A DNA stretch of 64,000 nucleotides from Pseudomonas peli (GTDB taxonomy: Bacteria; Pseudomonadota; Gammaproteobacteria; Pseudomonadales; Pseudomonadaceae). Location of the stretch: positions 186,001 to 250,000 of the forward strand of contig NZ_FMTL01000001.1 of the NCBI RefSeq assembly GCF_900099645.1, written 5' to 3'. The notes beneath the pieces were generated by a model, which was given only the letters and a program-made list of their open reading frames with translations, was not told the origin of the DNA and searched no databases. This document shows, piece after piece, positions 41,371 through 51,163 of this stretch; position 1 is the stretch's first letter, and each line of letters begins with the position of its first letter. The position numbers were made by a program, and so were the translations under genes.

Positions 41371-41520
41371 GCGCTCCTGTTCACTTATCGATCTAGCCTA
41401 GCTCAAATAGCCATACCCGGGTGTATCGGCCATCTGCCGTGCATCTGAAGGCAGATGGCGCAGCGCCATCATGCGATAAGCGCGGCGACTAGGCCAGTCA
41501 GGCGGCAGAAGCCGCTCGAC

Positions 41521-42417
41521 TTATTCAACCAGCAGCGGCGAGTCTTCCGGCAAATGCACACGTAACGCCTTCGGCCTGGCCGCGAACCGCAGTTTGCGGC
41601 TTTCCATCGGCTCACCGTCAAGGTTGAGATCCAGGCCTTCGGGGACTTCGACTTCCAGCCAAGGCAGCCGTGCGCTGAGGGCTACACTCTGCAGGCCATT
41701 GATTCCGCCAGACAGCAGCGTACCGAGGGTGCCTACCACATCCGCTGCCGCCGGCACGATGCAGACATCCAACAAACCATCGTTGACTCGCGCCTGCGGG
41801 CATAGCACATGCCCACCGCCGGCCTGTCGGCCATTGCCGATGCCGAGCGCGAGAAACTCGCCTTCCCACTGAAAATCCGGTCCGGTAAAGCGGCCAAACG
41901 ACGATTGCACTTCGGCAAAACGGGTCAAGCCCGTCAAAAAATAAGCCGCACCGCCGAGCATGCGTTTGAGGTCTTCCGACGTGTTGGCGGTGACGTTAGA
42001 GCCAAAACCGCCCGTGGCCATATTGAGGAACACCTGACCATCCACTTCGCCCAGATCGATCGGCTGCGCCGGTATATCCAACAAGCTCAAAGCAGCCAGT
42101 GGCTCGAGCGGAATACCGGCCGCACGCGCAAAATCATTGGCTGTACCCAACGGCAACAGCGCCAGACTGGCCTTGGTTTTTGCCAACGCCATAGCTTCAG
42201 CCACGTCACGCAGAGTGCCATCACCACCGCCGGCAATAAGGGTTGGGTAGCCCGCCTGCAATGCCTCGTTGACCAGACGCTGTGCATCGCCACCCTCCCA
42301 GGTGACCCGCACATCCACTTGCCAGCCCTCTTCACGACGCGCCTGCACCGCAGCGCGCACCTCGGCATTGAGAGCTTGCTTGCCATGCAGGATCAGCAGC
42401 GCTTTACGTTCTTGCAT
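41521..42417 (-). CDS. YegS-like lipid kinase (diacylglycerol kinase catalytic domain)
   Basis: A 298-aa cytoplasmic kinase of the DAGK/YegS family. ATP-binding motif AGGGDGTLRDVAEAM (about residues 62-76), the LALLPLGTANDFARAAGIPL segment, and a C-terminal beta domain with LDLNLDGEPMESRKLRFA. YegS of E. coli phosphorylates phosphatidylglycerol in vitro; the true substrate here is not evident from sequence. Divergent from the pirin gene. Confidence 0.9.
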   Translation of the reverse strand: MQERKALLILHGKQALNAEVRAAVQARREEGWQVDVRVTWEGGDAQRLVNEALQAGYPTLIAGGGDGTLRDVAEAMALAKTKASLALLPLGTANDFARAAGIPLEPLAALSLLDIPAQPIDLGEVDGQVFLNMATGGFGSNVTANTSEDLKRMLGGAAYFLTGLTRFAEVQSSFGRFTGPDFQWEGEFLALGIGNGRQAGGGHVLCPQARVNDGLLDVCIVPAAADVVGTLGTLLSGGINGLQSVALSARLPWLEVEVPEGLDLNLDGEPMESRKLRFAARPKALRVHLPEDSPLLVE

Positions 42418-42472
42418 TCACAGCATCCTTTCACGTTTCAACACAAAGATTCAGCAACAGGGCATGAGGTTG

Positions 42473-42488
42473 CACCAGCCGGCTGGTG
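42473..42488. promoter_or_regulatory. 16-base perfect palindrome, candidate operator
   Basis: CACCAGCCGGCTGGTG is perfectly self-complementary without a spacer. It lies between the divergent lipid kinase and pirin genes, in otherwise AT-rich sequence. Confidence 0.5.
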
Positions 42489-42620
42489 ACGAAATAAACA
42501 TCAGCTAAATAGATTATTAAGCTCAATATTTACGCATTTTTAATCGTATTGATTTATTGGATCATCCTTACATCGCCAATGAACACCGCCGCTGAAAGCC
42601 GGTGCTCCTTAAATGAGGAT

Positions 42621-43325
42621 ATGCAGATGATCGACGTACGCCCCTTCGCCGAGCTCGGCGGTGCCCATCACGGTTGGCTGAATGCCCGCCATCATTTTTC
42701 CTTTGCCGAATACTATGACCCAGCGCGCATGAACTGGGGGCCGCTGCGGGTCTGGAACGATGATGAAATCGCGCCGCACACCGGCTTTCCGACCCACCCG
42801 CACCGCGACATGGAAATCATCACCTATGTACGCCAAGGGGCCATCACCCACAAGGACAACTTGGGTAACCATGGCCGTACCGAAGCCGGTGATGTGCAAG
42901 TGATGAGCGCCGGCACCGGGATTGCCCACAGCGAATACAACCTGGAAGACACCACCACCAAGATCTTCCAGATCTGGATTCAACCCAACCAGTCGGGCCT
43001 ACCGCCGTCCTGGGGCGCCAAGCCGTTCCCTAAAGGTGAGCGCGCCGGCACCTTCGTCACCCTGGCCAGCGGCTTTGCCGAAGACCAGGACGCCCTGTCG
43101 ATCCGTACCAATGCGCGGATGGCCGCAGCCACCCTACAAGCGGGCCAAAGCACCGAGTATCCGATTGGTGCTTCTCGCAAGGCTTATCTGGTGGCCGCCA
43201 GCGGCAGCATTGAGGTCAACGGCGTTAGCGCCCAGGCCCGTGACGGTGTGGCAGTCAGCGATGTAGAAGTGATCCGGGTGACGGCCATCGAAGACAGCGA
43301 AATCATCCTGGTGGATGTGGCATAG
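42621..43325 (+). CDS. Pirin family protein
   Basis: Bicupin of the pirin family, 234 aa from ATG 42621 (MQMIDVRPFAELGGAHHGWL); ATG 42627 is nearly as good, with GAGGAT upstream of both. Metal ligands appear in GFPTHPHRDMEIITYV (two His) and SAGTGIAHSEYN (His and Glu). Pirins of this YhaK/YhhW type include quercetinase-like enzymes and redox sensors; the substrate cannot be told here. Confidence 0.92.
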   Translation: MQMIDVRPFAELGGAHHGWLNARHHFSFAEYYDPARMNWGPLRVWNDDEIAPHTGFPTHPHRDMEIITYVRQGAITHKDNLGNHGRTEAGDVQVMSAGTGIAHSEYNLEDTTTKIFQIWIQPNQSGLPPSWGAKPFPKGERAGTFVTLASGFAEDQDALSIRTNARMAAATLQAGQSTEYPIGASRKAYLVAASGSIEVNGVSAQARDGVAVSDVEVIRVTAIEDSEIILVDVA

Positions 43326-43338
43326 CCAGCAGAGATGG

Positions 43339-43372
43339 CTTAGCGGCGCAGCAGAACCTGTGCGCCGCTAAG
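43339..43372. terminator. Convergent terminator hairpin
   Basis: Perfect 12-base arms CTTAGCGGCGCA and TGCGCCGCTAAG around a 10-base loop, followed by CGGCTTTA. It separates the pirin and FGGY kinase ends. The T-run is poor. Confidence 0.5.
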
Positions 43373-43377
43373 CGGCT

Positions 43378-44937
43378 TTACGCCGGATACCCAGTAATCT
43401 TGCGAATGGTCTGATACAGCGGCTTCAGCTGCTTGTACATGCGCTGATAAACCTGGGTGTACAGCTGCTGATAGGTGCGCTGCGCCTCCGCATTAGGCTC
43501 GAACACCTGGCCCACCCGGGTCATCGCGGCAATGGCTGTTGGGTAATCCGGGTGCAGGCCCAGCCCCACCGCGCAATTGATCGCTGCGCCCAGACCGCTG
43601 GTTTCATACAGATGCGGACGCTCGGCAGGCAGGCCAAAGATGTCGGCCGTCAGCTGCATCGCCGCATCGCTCTGTGAACCACCACCAGAAACGCGCAGGC
43701 GGTTGATGCGCGTGCCCGAACGCTTCTCGATCTTCTCCTTGCCCTGGCGCAGGGCATAAGCCAAGCCTTCAAGAATTGCCCGGTAGATGTGCGCGCGGGT
43801 GTGCACGTCGCCAAAGCCGATGATCGAGCCTTTGGCCTCCAGACCAGGTTCGCGGATGCCCGGCGACCAGTAGGGTTGCAGCATCAGGCCCATGGAGCCA
43901 GCCGGCACGCTGTTGACCAGCTCATCGAACAGCGCCTCAGGCTCTACGCCAAGCTCCTTGGCCCGCTGCATCTCACGCAGGCCAAACTCCTGCTTAAACC
44001 AACTGACCATCCAGAAACCGCGATAAATCATCACCTCGGTGTTGAAGTGATCAGGAATCGCCGACGGGTATGGCGGAATCAGCGGAATGGTTTCCAGGTA
44101 ATTACTGCGCGTGGTGTTGATGGTCGCCGTAGTGCCATAGGACAGGCACGCCGTGCTCGGCTCCGCGCCACCGGCGCCGAGCACCTCACAGGCCTTGTCG
44201 GCACCCGCTGCAATCAGCGGCAGGCCTTCAGGAATCCCGGTATGTCGGCTGGCAGCCGCCGTGATGTGGCCGAGCAATTCGCCAGGCTTGCACAGCTCCG
44301 GCAACTGCCCGCGACGCACCGGCATGGCCTGCCATTTCCAGTCGCCGGGCTTGGCCCACTGCAGTCGTTTGTAGTCGAACGGCAGGTATGCCACACAGCT
44401 GGTCAGGGAATCGACAAACTTTCCGCACAGCCGGTGAGTAAGAAAGCCCGAGAGCAGCAGCACCTTGTGGGTATTGGCCCAGATCTCCGGCTGGTTCTGC
44501 ACGATCCAATTGACCTCGGCCTGGGCGCGAAAGTAATCCACCGTGGCCTGCAAACCCGCCAGCTTGAACAGCCAACCCCAGGGCCCGGTGATCCGCCCTT
44601 CGACCTTGGCCTGACGCTGATCGAGCCAGAGCATCGCGGGTCTCAGCGGTTGGCCTTGCGAGTCAACATTGATCAGGGTGCCACGCTGGGTGGTGAGTGA
44701 CACACCCTTGATCAGGCTACGATCGATATCCACCTGCTGCCACAGCTGCGCGCAAGCCTCACCGAGGCTGGCCCAGTAGTATTCCGGATCCTGCTCGGCC
44801 CAGCCGGGTTGCTTGGAGTAGTAAGCCTCAAGTTCCACCTTGCCCTTGGCGAGCAGATTGCCCTGAAGATCAAACAACAGCGCCCGAATGCTCTGGGTGC
44901 CATTGTCGATAGCCAGCAGATAACTTTTCTCGCTCAA
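43378..44937 (-). CDS. FGGY-family carbohydrate kinase
   Basis: A kinase of about 519 aa of the glycerol/xylulose/gluconate kinase superfamily. N-terminal phosphate motif [19 protein letters not shown]-side motifs [16 protein letters not shown] and [19 protein letters not shown], then [16 protein letters not shown] 44937 was chosen because it overlaps the upstream stop as TTGA and starts right at the domain; an ATG at 44994 would overlap the previous gene by 61 bases. The substrate is unknown: it lacks the close similarity to GlpK needed to call glycerol kinase. Third gene of an operon with an AGPS-like enzyme and a GlpD-like dehydrogenase. Confidence 0.88.
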   Translation of the reverse strand: MSEKSYLLAIDNGTQSIRALLFDLQGNLLAKGKVELEAYYSKQPGWAEQDPEYYWASLGEACAQLWQQVDIDRSLIKGVSLTTQRGTLINVDSQGQPLRPAMLWLDQRQAKVEGRITGPWGWLFKLAGLQATVDYFRAQAEVNWIVQNQPEIWANTHKVLLLSGFLTHRLCGKFVDSLTSCVAYLPFDYKRLQWAKPGDWKWQAMPVRRGQLPELCKPGELLGHITAAASRHTGIPEGLPLIAAGADKACEVLGAGGAEPSTACLSYGTTATINTTRSNYLETIPLIPPYPSAIPDHFNTEVMIYRGFWMVSWFKQEFGLREMQRAKELGVEPEALFDELVNSVPAGSMGLMLQPYWSPGIREPGLEAKGSIIGFGDVHTRAHIYRAILEGLAYALRQGKEKIEKRSGTRINRLRVSGGGSQSDAAMQLTADIFGLPAERPHLYETSGLGAAINCAVGLGLHPDYPTAIAAMTRVGQVFEPNAEAQRTYQQLYTQVYQRMYKQLKPLYQTIRKITGYPA

Positions 44938-46544
44938 GACGCCGTCCTTACTCGTGATCCATCTTCCGCCGGCAGGCTGTAGCAACGCTGCCAAAGTTGC
45001 CGATACGCCTGTTCTTCCTCTTGCCAGCGCTCGTCATCCCACCCCAGGCGGGCCTGACACAGCGCACGGATACGCGGCAGTTCGGCCCCCGCGCCGCACG
45101 CCAACAACAGGCCCAAACGGGTGCGGCGCAGCAGCAGGTCATCCAGGTGTAACACCAGTTCCTGCTCGGCTGCCCAGGCCAGTTCGGCCCACAGCGTGTC
45201 CGTGCCGGAAACCTGCTCGACACCCAGCTCATCGAGCAACGCCAGTACTCGCGGCAGCGCCCGACCATAACGACCCATCAGGCGCTTCTGCTGAACCGGG
45301 CTTAACTGCGGCATCGGCTGCTGCGGTAAGGCGACAAAGGTCGCCGCGCCCTGATCATCCAGCGTACGGCCAACCATCGGCGCGCAAACCTGCAGCACTT
45401 CCAGCGCCAACAGGCGGAAAGTGGTCAGCTTGCCGCCGGCCAGGGTCACGCAACCGGGCTCAACCCACAGCGCATGTTCGCGTTTTTCATCCGAAGGTTT
45501 GCGCCCTTCACTGCCATCCGTGACCACCGGGCGCACCCCGGCCCAGGTCGACAACACATCCGCCGCGTTGATCGCGGCAGCAGGAAACTGCTGGCCACAG
45601 GCGGCCAGCAGGTAGTCCACTTCATCCGGGCTGATTCGCGCTTCTTCAGCTAATGGCGCCGGGTGATCCAGGTCGGTGGTGCCAATCACAGTCGCGCCTT
45701 CCCAGGGGAAGACAAACACCGGACGCTTGTCCGCCGCATGCATAAAGCTAAACGCATGAGCCACGGAAAGGCGCCAGGCCGGCACCAGCAGGTGGCTGCC
45801 GCGCAGCGGACGGATATGCTCCAGCCCAGTTTTCTGCCGCAGCTGATCGGCCCAAGCACCTGTGGCCTGTGCCACCGCGCGGGTCTTGAAGCGATACTGC
45901 AGGCCGCTTTCACTGTCTTCGGCGAGCAGGCCAGTAACGCGCCCGTCTTCGCGCCGCAACTCGACTACGCGCATGCCGTTGAGCGCTTCGCCGCCCTCGG
46001 CGCGGGCCTCACCCAGCACGCGCTGTACCAGGCGCGCATCATCGGTGACCGCATCGAAAAAGCGCGTGCCGCCAAGCAGGCCGTCTTCCTTCAGACCTGG
46101 GGCCAGATAACGCAGTTGCTGCAACGGGTAGTACAGGTGATTGCGCTTGCCGGCCAGGGCGTCGTACACCGCCAGCAGCCCGCCGAACACTCGCGGGCCG
46201 GGAAAGCCGCCCTGGTAATGCGCCATGATAAAACTCAATGGGTCGACCAACCCCGGCGCTTCCTGCAGCAAGCGCTCGCGCTCGCGCACCGAATCGCGGG
46301 TCAGGCCGAACTGGCCCTTGGCGATATAGCGCAATCCCCCATGCACCATCTTCGAGGAGCGGCTGGAGGTGCCCCAGGCAAAGTCGCGCTGCTCCAGCAG
46401 CAGGCATTTCCAACCGCGCCGCGCCGCTTCACGCAAAATTCCGGCACCGCTGATGCCGCCGCCGACGACGATCAGATCCCAATCACGCGCCGCCAGTTCG
46501 GGCAAGGCCTGTTCACGCCAGGCGGCGTTCCACTGGCTCATCAT
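44934..46544 (-). CDS. GlpD-like FAD-dependent glycerol-3-phosphate dehydrogenase
   Basis: A 536-aa flavoprotein of the GlpD family, which oxidises sn-glycerol 3-phosphate to DHAP and passes electrons to quinone. FAD motif [20 protein letters not shown] (about residues 24-43), [17 protein letters not shown] (about 62-78), and the C-terminal DAO domain. Start ATG 46544 shares one base with the previous stop (TGATG); ATG 46541 is an alternative. It is a paralogue-type GlpD outside a glpFKRD locus, so a related polyol phosphate may be its substrate. Confidence 0.88.
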   Translation of the reverse strand: MMSQWNAAWREQALPELAARDWDLIVVGGGISGAGILREAARRGWKCLLLEQRDFAWGTSSRSSKMVHGGLRYIAKGQFGLTRDSVRERERLLQEAPGLVDPLSFIMAHYQGGFPGPRVFGGLLAVYDALAGKRNHLYYPLQQLRYLAPGLKEDGLLGGTRFFDAVTDDARLVQRVLGEARAEGGEALNGMRVVELRREDGRVTGLLAEDSESGLQYRFKTRAVAQATGAWADQLRQKTGLEHIRPLRGSHLLVPAWRLSVAHAFSFMHAADKRPVFVFPWEGATVIGTTDLDHPAPLAEEARISPDEVDYLLAACGQQFPAAAINAADVLSTWAGVRPVVTDGSEGRKPSDEKREHALWVEPGCVTLAGGKLTTFRLLALEVLQVCAPMVGRTLDDQGAATFVALPQQPMPQLSPVQQKRLMGRYGRALPRVLALLDELGVEQVSGTDTLWAELAWAAEQELVLHLDDLLLRRTRLGLLLACGAGAELPRIRALCQARLGWDDERWQEEEQAYRQLWQRCYSLPAEDGSRVRTAS

Positions 46545-48139
46545 CAATCCTGCAGCAACACGCCAGGTGCTAGGCGCTGCTCAGGGTCGAAATGCCCAGC
46601 CAGCGCCTTGAGGGTCGCCATACCCAGCTCGCCCTTCTCCACCGGCAGGTAAGGCGCGTGATCGCGGCCGACGCCGTGCTGATGACTGATGGTGCCGCGG
46701 TTCTCGGCGATAGTCAGGCTGGCGGCATGCTTGAGCTTCTGCCAGCGCGCCATGGCCTCGGCGTAGTTCGCACCTGGGCGGAACACGTAAGTGGTGTAGA
46801 TGCTCGAGCCTTCGTTGTAGACGTGGGACAGGTGGGTAAACACATGCACCTGCTCGCCCTCTTCGCTCAGGCCGGTGCGCAGGCTGGTTTCGACCTTGTT
46901 CAGCAGGTTATCGACATTGCTCCAGTCGGTGGCGGTTTCCAGGGTGTCCACCGCATAGCCAGCGGCCCACAGGCCGTGGCGCAAGTAGGGGAAACGGAAG
47001 CGGTTTTCTGCCCATTTCTTGCCCAGCAAGGTGCCGGTAAATACGCCACCAAAGCTCTTCAGCAACTTCTTCGCCTGCTTCAGCGAGGCGGCATTCTGCG
47101 TACGGCTGCCGGTAACGCCGAAGGTCAGCATGCACTTGCCCTCGCCGGCGCCGCGCAGGGCCAGGTATTTCTCCAACCAGGCGATTTGCTGCGGATGGCC
47201 GGCCAGGGCCAGCTGGGTTTTGGTCTCAATGGCGTTGGACAGACGCAGCATCGACAACGGCACACGCGCCTGGGCCAAGCTGCGAATGGCGCTCAGCGCC
47301 TGCTGCCAGTTGGGCAAAAATACCGCGTAGAAATTTTCCTGCTCGGCCAGGCGGGTGATGCGTACCTTGACCTCGGAGATGATGCCGAAGCGCCCTTCCG
47401 AACCCATGAGGATTTCGCGCAGGTCTGGCCCCGCGGCAGAGGCCGGGAAGGTCGGAATTTCCAGGGTGCCGGCGAAGGTCTCAACCTTGCCGCCGGCAAA
47501 CAGCTGCTCGATACGTCCGTAGCGCAGCGATTGCTGCCCGCTGGAACGGCTGGCGACCCAGCCACCCAAAGTCGACAGCTCCCACGACTGCGGAAAATGA
47601 CCCAAGGTGTAGCCCTGCGCACGCAGCTGGCTTTCCACTTGCGGACCATTGGCGCCAGGGCCGAAGGTGGCAATCAGGCTGTCGTGGTCGATCTCGATCA
47701 GCTTGCTCATGCGCGCCAGCGACAGGGTCAGCACCGGTTTGTTGCTGGCCTGTGGGTTGATATGACCGGCCACCGAGGTGCCACCGCCGTAAGGAATGAC
47801 GATCAGGTCGTGCTGGCTGGCCCAGGCCAGCAACTCGCGGACCTGCGCAGCGCTTTCCGGGTAGGCCACGCCATCGGGAAACACGCCAAAATCGCCGGAA
47901 CGCATCGCCAGCCAGTCCGGCAGGCTCTGGCCGCGGGCGTGACGCACGCGGTCTTCGGCATTCAGGCAAATCAGCGGGTGGGCCTGCAGACGCGAGGCCG
48001 GCACCTGTGCCAGAACCTGCTCCAGGCTGGCATCGGCCAGCAACTGACCCGAGCCGACCAGTTCGGCAAGAAAAGCCTCGCCATGGGCCGGCAGTTCCAC
48101 CACTGTTGCGTCATCACCCCAGCCGTTCCAACGTCGCAT
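46544..48139 (-). CDS. FAD-binding oxidase, alkyl-DHAP synthase-like
   Basis: A 531-aa VAO-family flavoprotein. The start MRRWNGWGDD, the FAD pyrophosphate loop IPYGGGTSVAGHIN (about residues 118-131), ILMGSEGRFGIISEVKVRI and PLSMLRLSN resemble alkyldihydroxyacetonephosphate synthase (AGPS) closely. The SSIYTTYVF segment carries the AGPS-type tyrosine. The AGPS catalytic triad HHH is HQH here (ISHQHGVGRDH). Ether-lipid synthesis is not known for Pseudomonas, so it may instead oxidise a related 2-hydroxy or polyol compound, as proposed for YgcU of E. coli. First gene of the operon, divergent from the AraC regulator. Confidence 0.85.
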   Translation of the reverse strand: MRRWNGWGDDATVVELPAHGEAFLAELVGSGQLLADASLEQVLAQVPASRLQAHPLICLNAEDRVRHARGQSLPDWLAMRSGDFGVFPDGVAYPESAAQVRELLAWASQHDLIVIPYGGGTSVAGHINPQASNKPVLTLSLARMSKLIEIDHDSLIATFGPGANGPQVESQLRAQGYTLGHFPQSWELSTLGGWVASRSSGQQSLRYGRIEQLFAGGKVETFAGTLEIPTFPASAAGPDLREILMGSEGRFGIISEVKVRITRLAEQENFYAVFLPNWQQALSAIRSLAQARVPLSMLRLSNAIETKTQLALAGHPQQIAWLEKYLALRGAGEGKCMLTFGVTGSRTQNAASLKQAKKLLKSFGGVFTGTLLGKKWAENRFRFPYLRHGLWAAGYAVDTLETATDWSNVDNLLNKVETSLRTGLSEEGEQVHVFTHLSHVYNEGSSIYTTYVFRPGANYAEAMARWQKLKHAASLTIAENRGTISHQHGVGRDHAPYLPVEKGELGMATLKALAGHFDPEQRLAPGVLLQD

Positions 48140-48223
48140 CTGTATCTCCCGGATATTTCAGTCACCCTCGATGGCTGCCTATACTAGCTGGCCGTTTCAA
48201 GGCGTCACTGTCGTATCGAGCCA

Positions 48224-48235
48224 GGCGATATCGCC
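48224..48235. promoter_or_regulatory. 12-base palindrome in the divergent regulator region
   Basis: GGCGATATCGCC is a perfect palindrome about 30 bases before the AraC-type gene and about 85 bases before the AGPS-like gene. It could be an operator; AraC proteins more often bind direct repeats, so this is weak. Confidence 0.35.
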
Positions 48236-48264
48236 AATCAAGACATTCAGAATAAGAACAGTTC

Positions 48265-49287
48265 ATGGAAAACCTCGGTTATACCTCTGTCCCTTCCCTG
48301 CTCAAGTACCTGCGCCACGCCGAGCAATTGGGCCTGGATATCGACCAGGCGTTGGCGGCCGCCGGCATCAAGACCGAGGACCTGGCCGACAACAGCAAAC
48401 GCATCCCCAGTGAAACCCATGAGCGCCTGCTCGATCACTTACTCAAGGTGTCGGCTGACCCGCTGTTTGGCCTGCACTGCGCGCGCTTTGTGCAGCCGGG
48501 ATCGTGGAGCGTGCTGGGCTATATCACCATGAACTGTGCAACCCTCGGTGAGGCCATGAGCCGCATCGTGCCTTACGAGAAACTGGTGGGGGACATGGGT
48601 GTCAGCCGGGTCGAGGCCGGCGCAGACCACGTTCGCCTGATCTGGACCTGTCGCCATCAGGCTGAGCCGATCCGCCGGCATATGGTGGAAAACGTACTGG
48701 CTTCGTGGTTGCTGTATGCGCGCTGGATCTCCGACTCAGACAGCTCGCCACGGGAGGTGTGGTTCGAGCACGCCCTGCCTGAGGGCGCCGACAGTGCCGA
48801 GTACCAGACGATTTTCGGCTGCCCGATCCGCTTCGAGCAAAGCTGCAATGCGCTGATTGTGCCGCTGGAATACCTCGCTGTGCCGCTGCGCCAGGCCGAC
48901 GCCAACTTGTTGCGCACCCTGGAAGAACACGCCCTGACGCTGATGGCTGGACTGGACGACAACGAGCCACTGCCGCAGCGGGTAAAAAACGCCCTGCGCC
49001 TGCTGCTCAAGGATGGTCTGCCACGTAAGGAACGCGTGGCGGAGAAATTCAACATGACGGTGCGCACCCTGCAGCGTCACCTTCAATTGGCCGGCACCAG
49101 CTACCAGCAGATTCTCGATGAACTGCGCCAGGAACTGGCCGAGCATTACCTGCTGCGCAGCGACCTGGCGATTCAGGATATCGCCAGCTATCTGGGGTTT
49201 ACCGAGTCGCGCTCGTTCCACCGCAGCTTCAAGACCTGGACCGGGCAGACCCCGGGCGAATTTCGCGAGAGCCGGCGCAATAGCTGA
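48265..49287 (+). CDS. AraC-family transcriptional regulator
   Basis: A 340-aa regulator with an N-terminal Arabinose_bd-type ligand domain (about residues 20-205) and a C-terminal double helix-turn-helix (about 240-335): NMTVRTLQRHLQLAGTSYQQ, then AIQDIASYLGFTESRSFHRS and FKTWTGQTPGEFR. It resembles the OruR/ArgR-like AraC group common in Pseudomonas. Divergent orientation strongly suggests it controls the AGPS-like/GlpD-like/kinase operon, probably with the pathway substrate as effector. Confidence 0.93.
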   Translation: MENLGYTSVPSLLKYLRHAEQLGLDIDQALAAAGIKTEDLADNSKRIPSETHERLLDHLLKVSADPLFGLHCARFVQPGSWSVLGYITMNCATLGEAMSRIVPYEKLVGDMGVSRVEAGADHVRLIWTCRHQAEPIRRHMVENVLASWLLYARWISDSDSSPREVWFEHALPEGADSAEYQTIFGCPIRFEQSCNALIVPLEYLAVPLRQADANLLRTLEEHALTLMAGLDDNEPLPQRVKNALRLLLKDGLPRKERVAEKFNMTVRTLQRHLQLAGTSYQQILDELRQELAEHYLLRSDLAIQDIASYLGFTESRSFHRSFKTWTGQTPGEFRESRRNS

Positions 49288-49294
49288 CAACCTT

Positions 49295-49320
49295 GGTGGA
49301 TGGGTAAAGCGCCATCCACC
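49295..49320. terminator. Possible convergent hairpin
   Basis: GGTGGATGG/CCATCCACC stem extended by CCTT/AAGG with a two-base bulge, between the AraC gene and moeA. No T-run. Confidence 0.4.
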
Positions 49321-49345
49321 ACAAGGAAGCAGCAACTACGCTGAC

Positions 49346-50560
49346 CTAACCGAGGATCTCGCTGAGCGGAATAAACCTCAGGCTGTCGCCCTCTGCTAGC
49401 GTGGTACCCTCCAGCACTTCGGCAAAACCCTCAGCCCAGGCAGCGCTGCGTAGCACCCCGGAGCTTTGATTTGGATAAGGCACCACGCGTCCGTTTTCCA
49501 GACGCGCGCGCAGGTATTCACGGCGGTTGCCCGGCTTGCTCCAGGTGAAACCCGCCGGCATCGGAAAGCCCAGCGGCTCGACCCGCTGCACGCCCAGGCG
49601 GCGCAGCAGATACGGCCGCGCGAGCAGGCCGAAAGTCACCAGGGTCGAAGCCGGATTACCCGGCAGGCCGATCACCGGTACGCCGCGAAACTGCCCGCAG
49701 GTCAGCGGTTTGCCCGGTTTGATTGCCAACTTCCACAGCGCCAGCTCGCCTTCTTCACGCAAGGCCATACCCAGGAAATCCGCCTCGCCCACTGATACGC
49801 CGCCGGTGGAAAGAATCAGGTCAACGTCGCTCAATGCGCCCAGCGCAGCGCGGGTCTGCTCCAGGTCATCGAGCAGAATGCCGCCATCCACAACTTCGCA
49901 GCCCAGTCGCTGCAGCCAAGCGATCAGCACGCGGCGATTGCTGTTGTAGATTTGCCCGGCCCCAAGCGGCTGACCCGGCTCGACCAGCTCATCCCCCGTG
50001 GACAGCACCGCCACCCGAGGTCGGCGGCGCACATTCAATTCAGCGCAACCCAAGGACGCCGCCAAACCCAGCTCAATCGGACCTAGACGCGTGCCGGCGG
50101 GTAGAACGCTATCGCCAACACGGGTTTCCTGCCCCCGGGCGCGCACGTTCTGCCCGCGCTTGAGCGGCTCGCTAAAGGCGACGCGGCCATCCTCGCCGAG
50201 CACGGCGTTTTCCTGCATTTCCACAGTATCAGCGCCGGCTGGCAGCGGCGCGCCGGTAAAGATCCGCGCACAGGTGCCGGGCTGCAAAGGCTGCGGCGCA
50301 CTGCCGGCCTGAATGCGTTGGCTGACGACCAGCGGCTCGCCATTCCAATCGACCAAGCGTAGGGCGTACCCGTCCATGGCGCTGTTGTCCCAGGGCGGCA
50401 GATCTAACTCGGCCAGCAATGGCTCGGCCAATACCCGGCCTGCGGCATCGCTCAGCTTGACCCGCTCGCATTCAACAATCGCGCTGGCCTCGGCCTGCGC
50501 CAGCAACCGCGCCAGCGCCGCCTCAACGGGCATCAATCCCGGCTTGTCACAGCAGCTCAT
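49346..50560 (-). CDS. moeA: Molybdopterin molybdenumtransferase MoeA
   Basis: Inserts molybdate into adenylylated molybdopterin to give active Moco. The 404-aa protein starts [20 protein letters not shown]. The N-terminal domain has DNSAMDGYALR and the central domain LSTGDELVEPGQPL and SVGEADFL, with KPGKPLTCGQFRGVPVIGLP (quoted in part) then GNPASTLVTF. ATG 50560 overlaps the moaB stop by 4 bases (ATGA). Confidence 0.95.
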   Translation of the reverse strand: MSCCDKPGLMPVEAALARLLAQAEASAIVECERVKLSDAAGRVLAEPLLAELDLPPWDNSAMDGYALRLVDWNGEPLVVSQRIQAGSAPQPLQPGTCARIFTGAPLPAGADTVEMQENAVLGEDGRVAFSEPLKRGQNVRARGQETRVGDSVLPAGTRLGPIELGLAASLGCAELNVRRRPRVAVLSTGDELVEPGQPLGAGQIYNSNRRVLIAWLQRLGCEVVDGGILLDDLEQTRAALGALSDVDLILSTGGVSVGEADFLGMALREEGELALWKLAIKPGKPLTCGQFRGVPVIGLPGNPASTLVTFGLLARPYLLRRLGVQRVEPLGFPMPAGFTWSKPGNRREYLRARLENGRVVPYPNQSSGVLRSAAWAEGFAEVLEGTTLAEGDSLRFIPLSEILG

Positions 50561-51096
50561 CCACGGCTCTCGCAGGCGGCCACCGATTTGAGGTGCGGAA
50601 CGAAATTGCACGGGCGGTGGCGGTTATCCAGCTGCTCACCCAGGATGCCATCCCAGGCGGTGCGGCAGGCGTTGGTCGAACCCGGTAGGCAGCACACCAG
50701 GGTGCCATTGGCCAGGCCTGCCAGAGCGCGGGACTGAATGGTCGAGGTGCCGATATCAGGCACAGAAATCTGCCGGAACAGCTCACCAAAACCATCGACC
50801 TGTTTATCCAGCAAACAGCTCACCGCTTCCGGGGTGCTGTCGCGGCCGGTGAAGCCGGTACCGCCGGTAATCAGCACCACCTGCACCTGATCCTCGGCAA
50901 TCCAGGTGGCGACCTGGGCGCGAATCTTGTACAGATCGTCTTTGAGCAAAACCCGGGCGGCGAGCTGATGGCCGGCGGCCTGCAGGCGGTCGACAAACAG
51001 TTGGCCGGAGGTGTCAGTTTCCAGGCTGCGGGTGTCGCTGACGGTCAACACCGCGATATTCAAGGGCACGAAATGTGCCTCGGCCTTGTGGTTCAT
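50557..51096 (-). CDS. moaB: Molybdenum cofactor biosynthesis protein MoaB
   Basis: A 179-aa MogA/MoaB-family protein that adenylylates molybdopterin or stands in for MogA. Motifs: [19 protein letters not shown] (about residues 14-32), [18 protein letters not shown] and [20 protein letters not shown] 51096 is the natural start; upstream sequence in the frame runs into mobA on the other strand. Forms an operon with moeA. Confidence 0.95.
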   Translation of the reverse strand: MNHKAEAHFVPLNIAVLTVSDTRSLETDTSGQLFVDRLQAAGHQLAARVLLKDDLYKIRAQVATWIAEDQVQVVLITGGTGFTGRDSTPEAVSCLLDKQVDGFGELFRQISVPDIGTSTIQSRALAGLANGTLVCCLPGSTNACRTAWDGILGEQLDNRHRPCNFVPHLKSVAACESRG

Positions 51097-51163
51097 GGCA
51101 GGCTTCCAGTTATGGGCGATAATGCACGCCGTTATATCACAGGCCTGCTTTCGGAGACTGCGC

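Noticed and set aside
46592..48187. Open frame of 531 codons antisense to the AGPS-like gene
   Set aside because: Shadow frame; the minus-strand protein has clear family motifs and the opposite frame has none.
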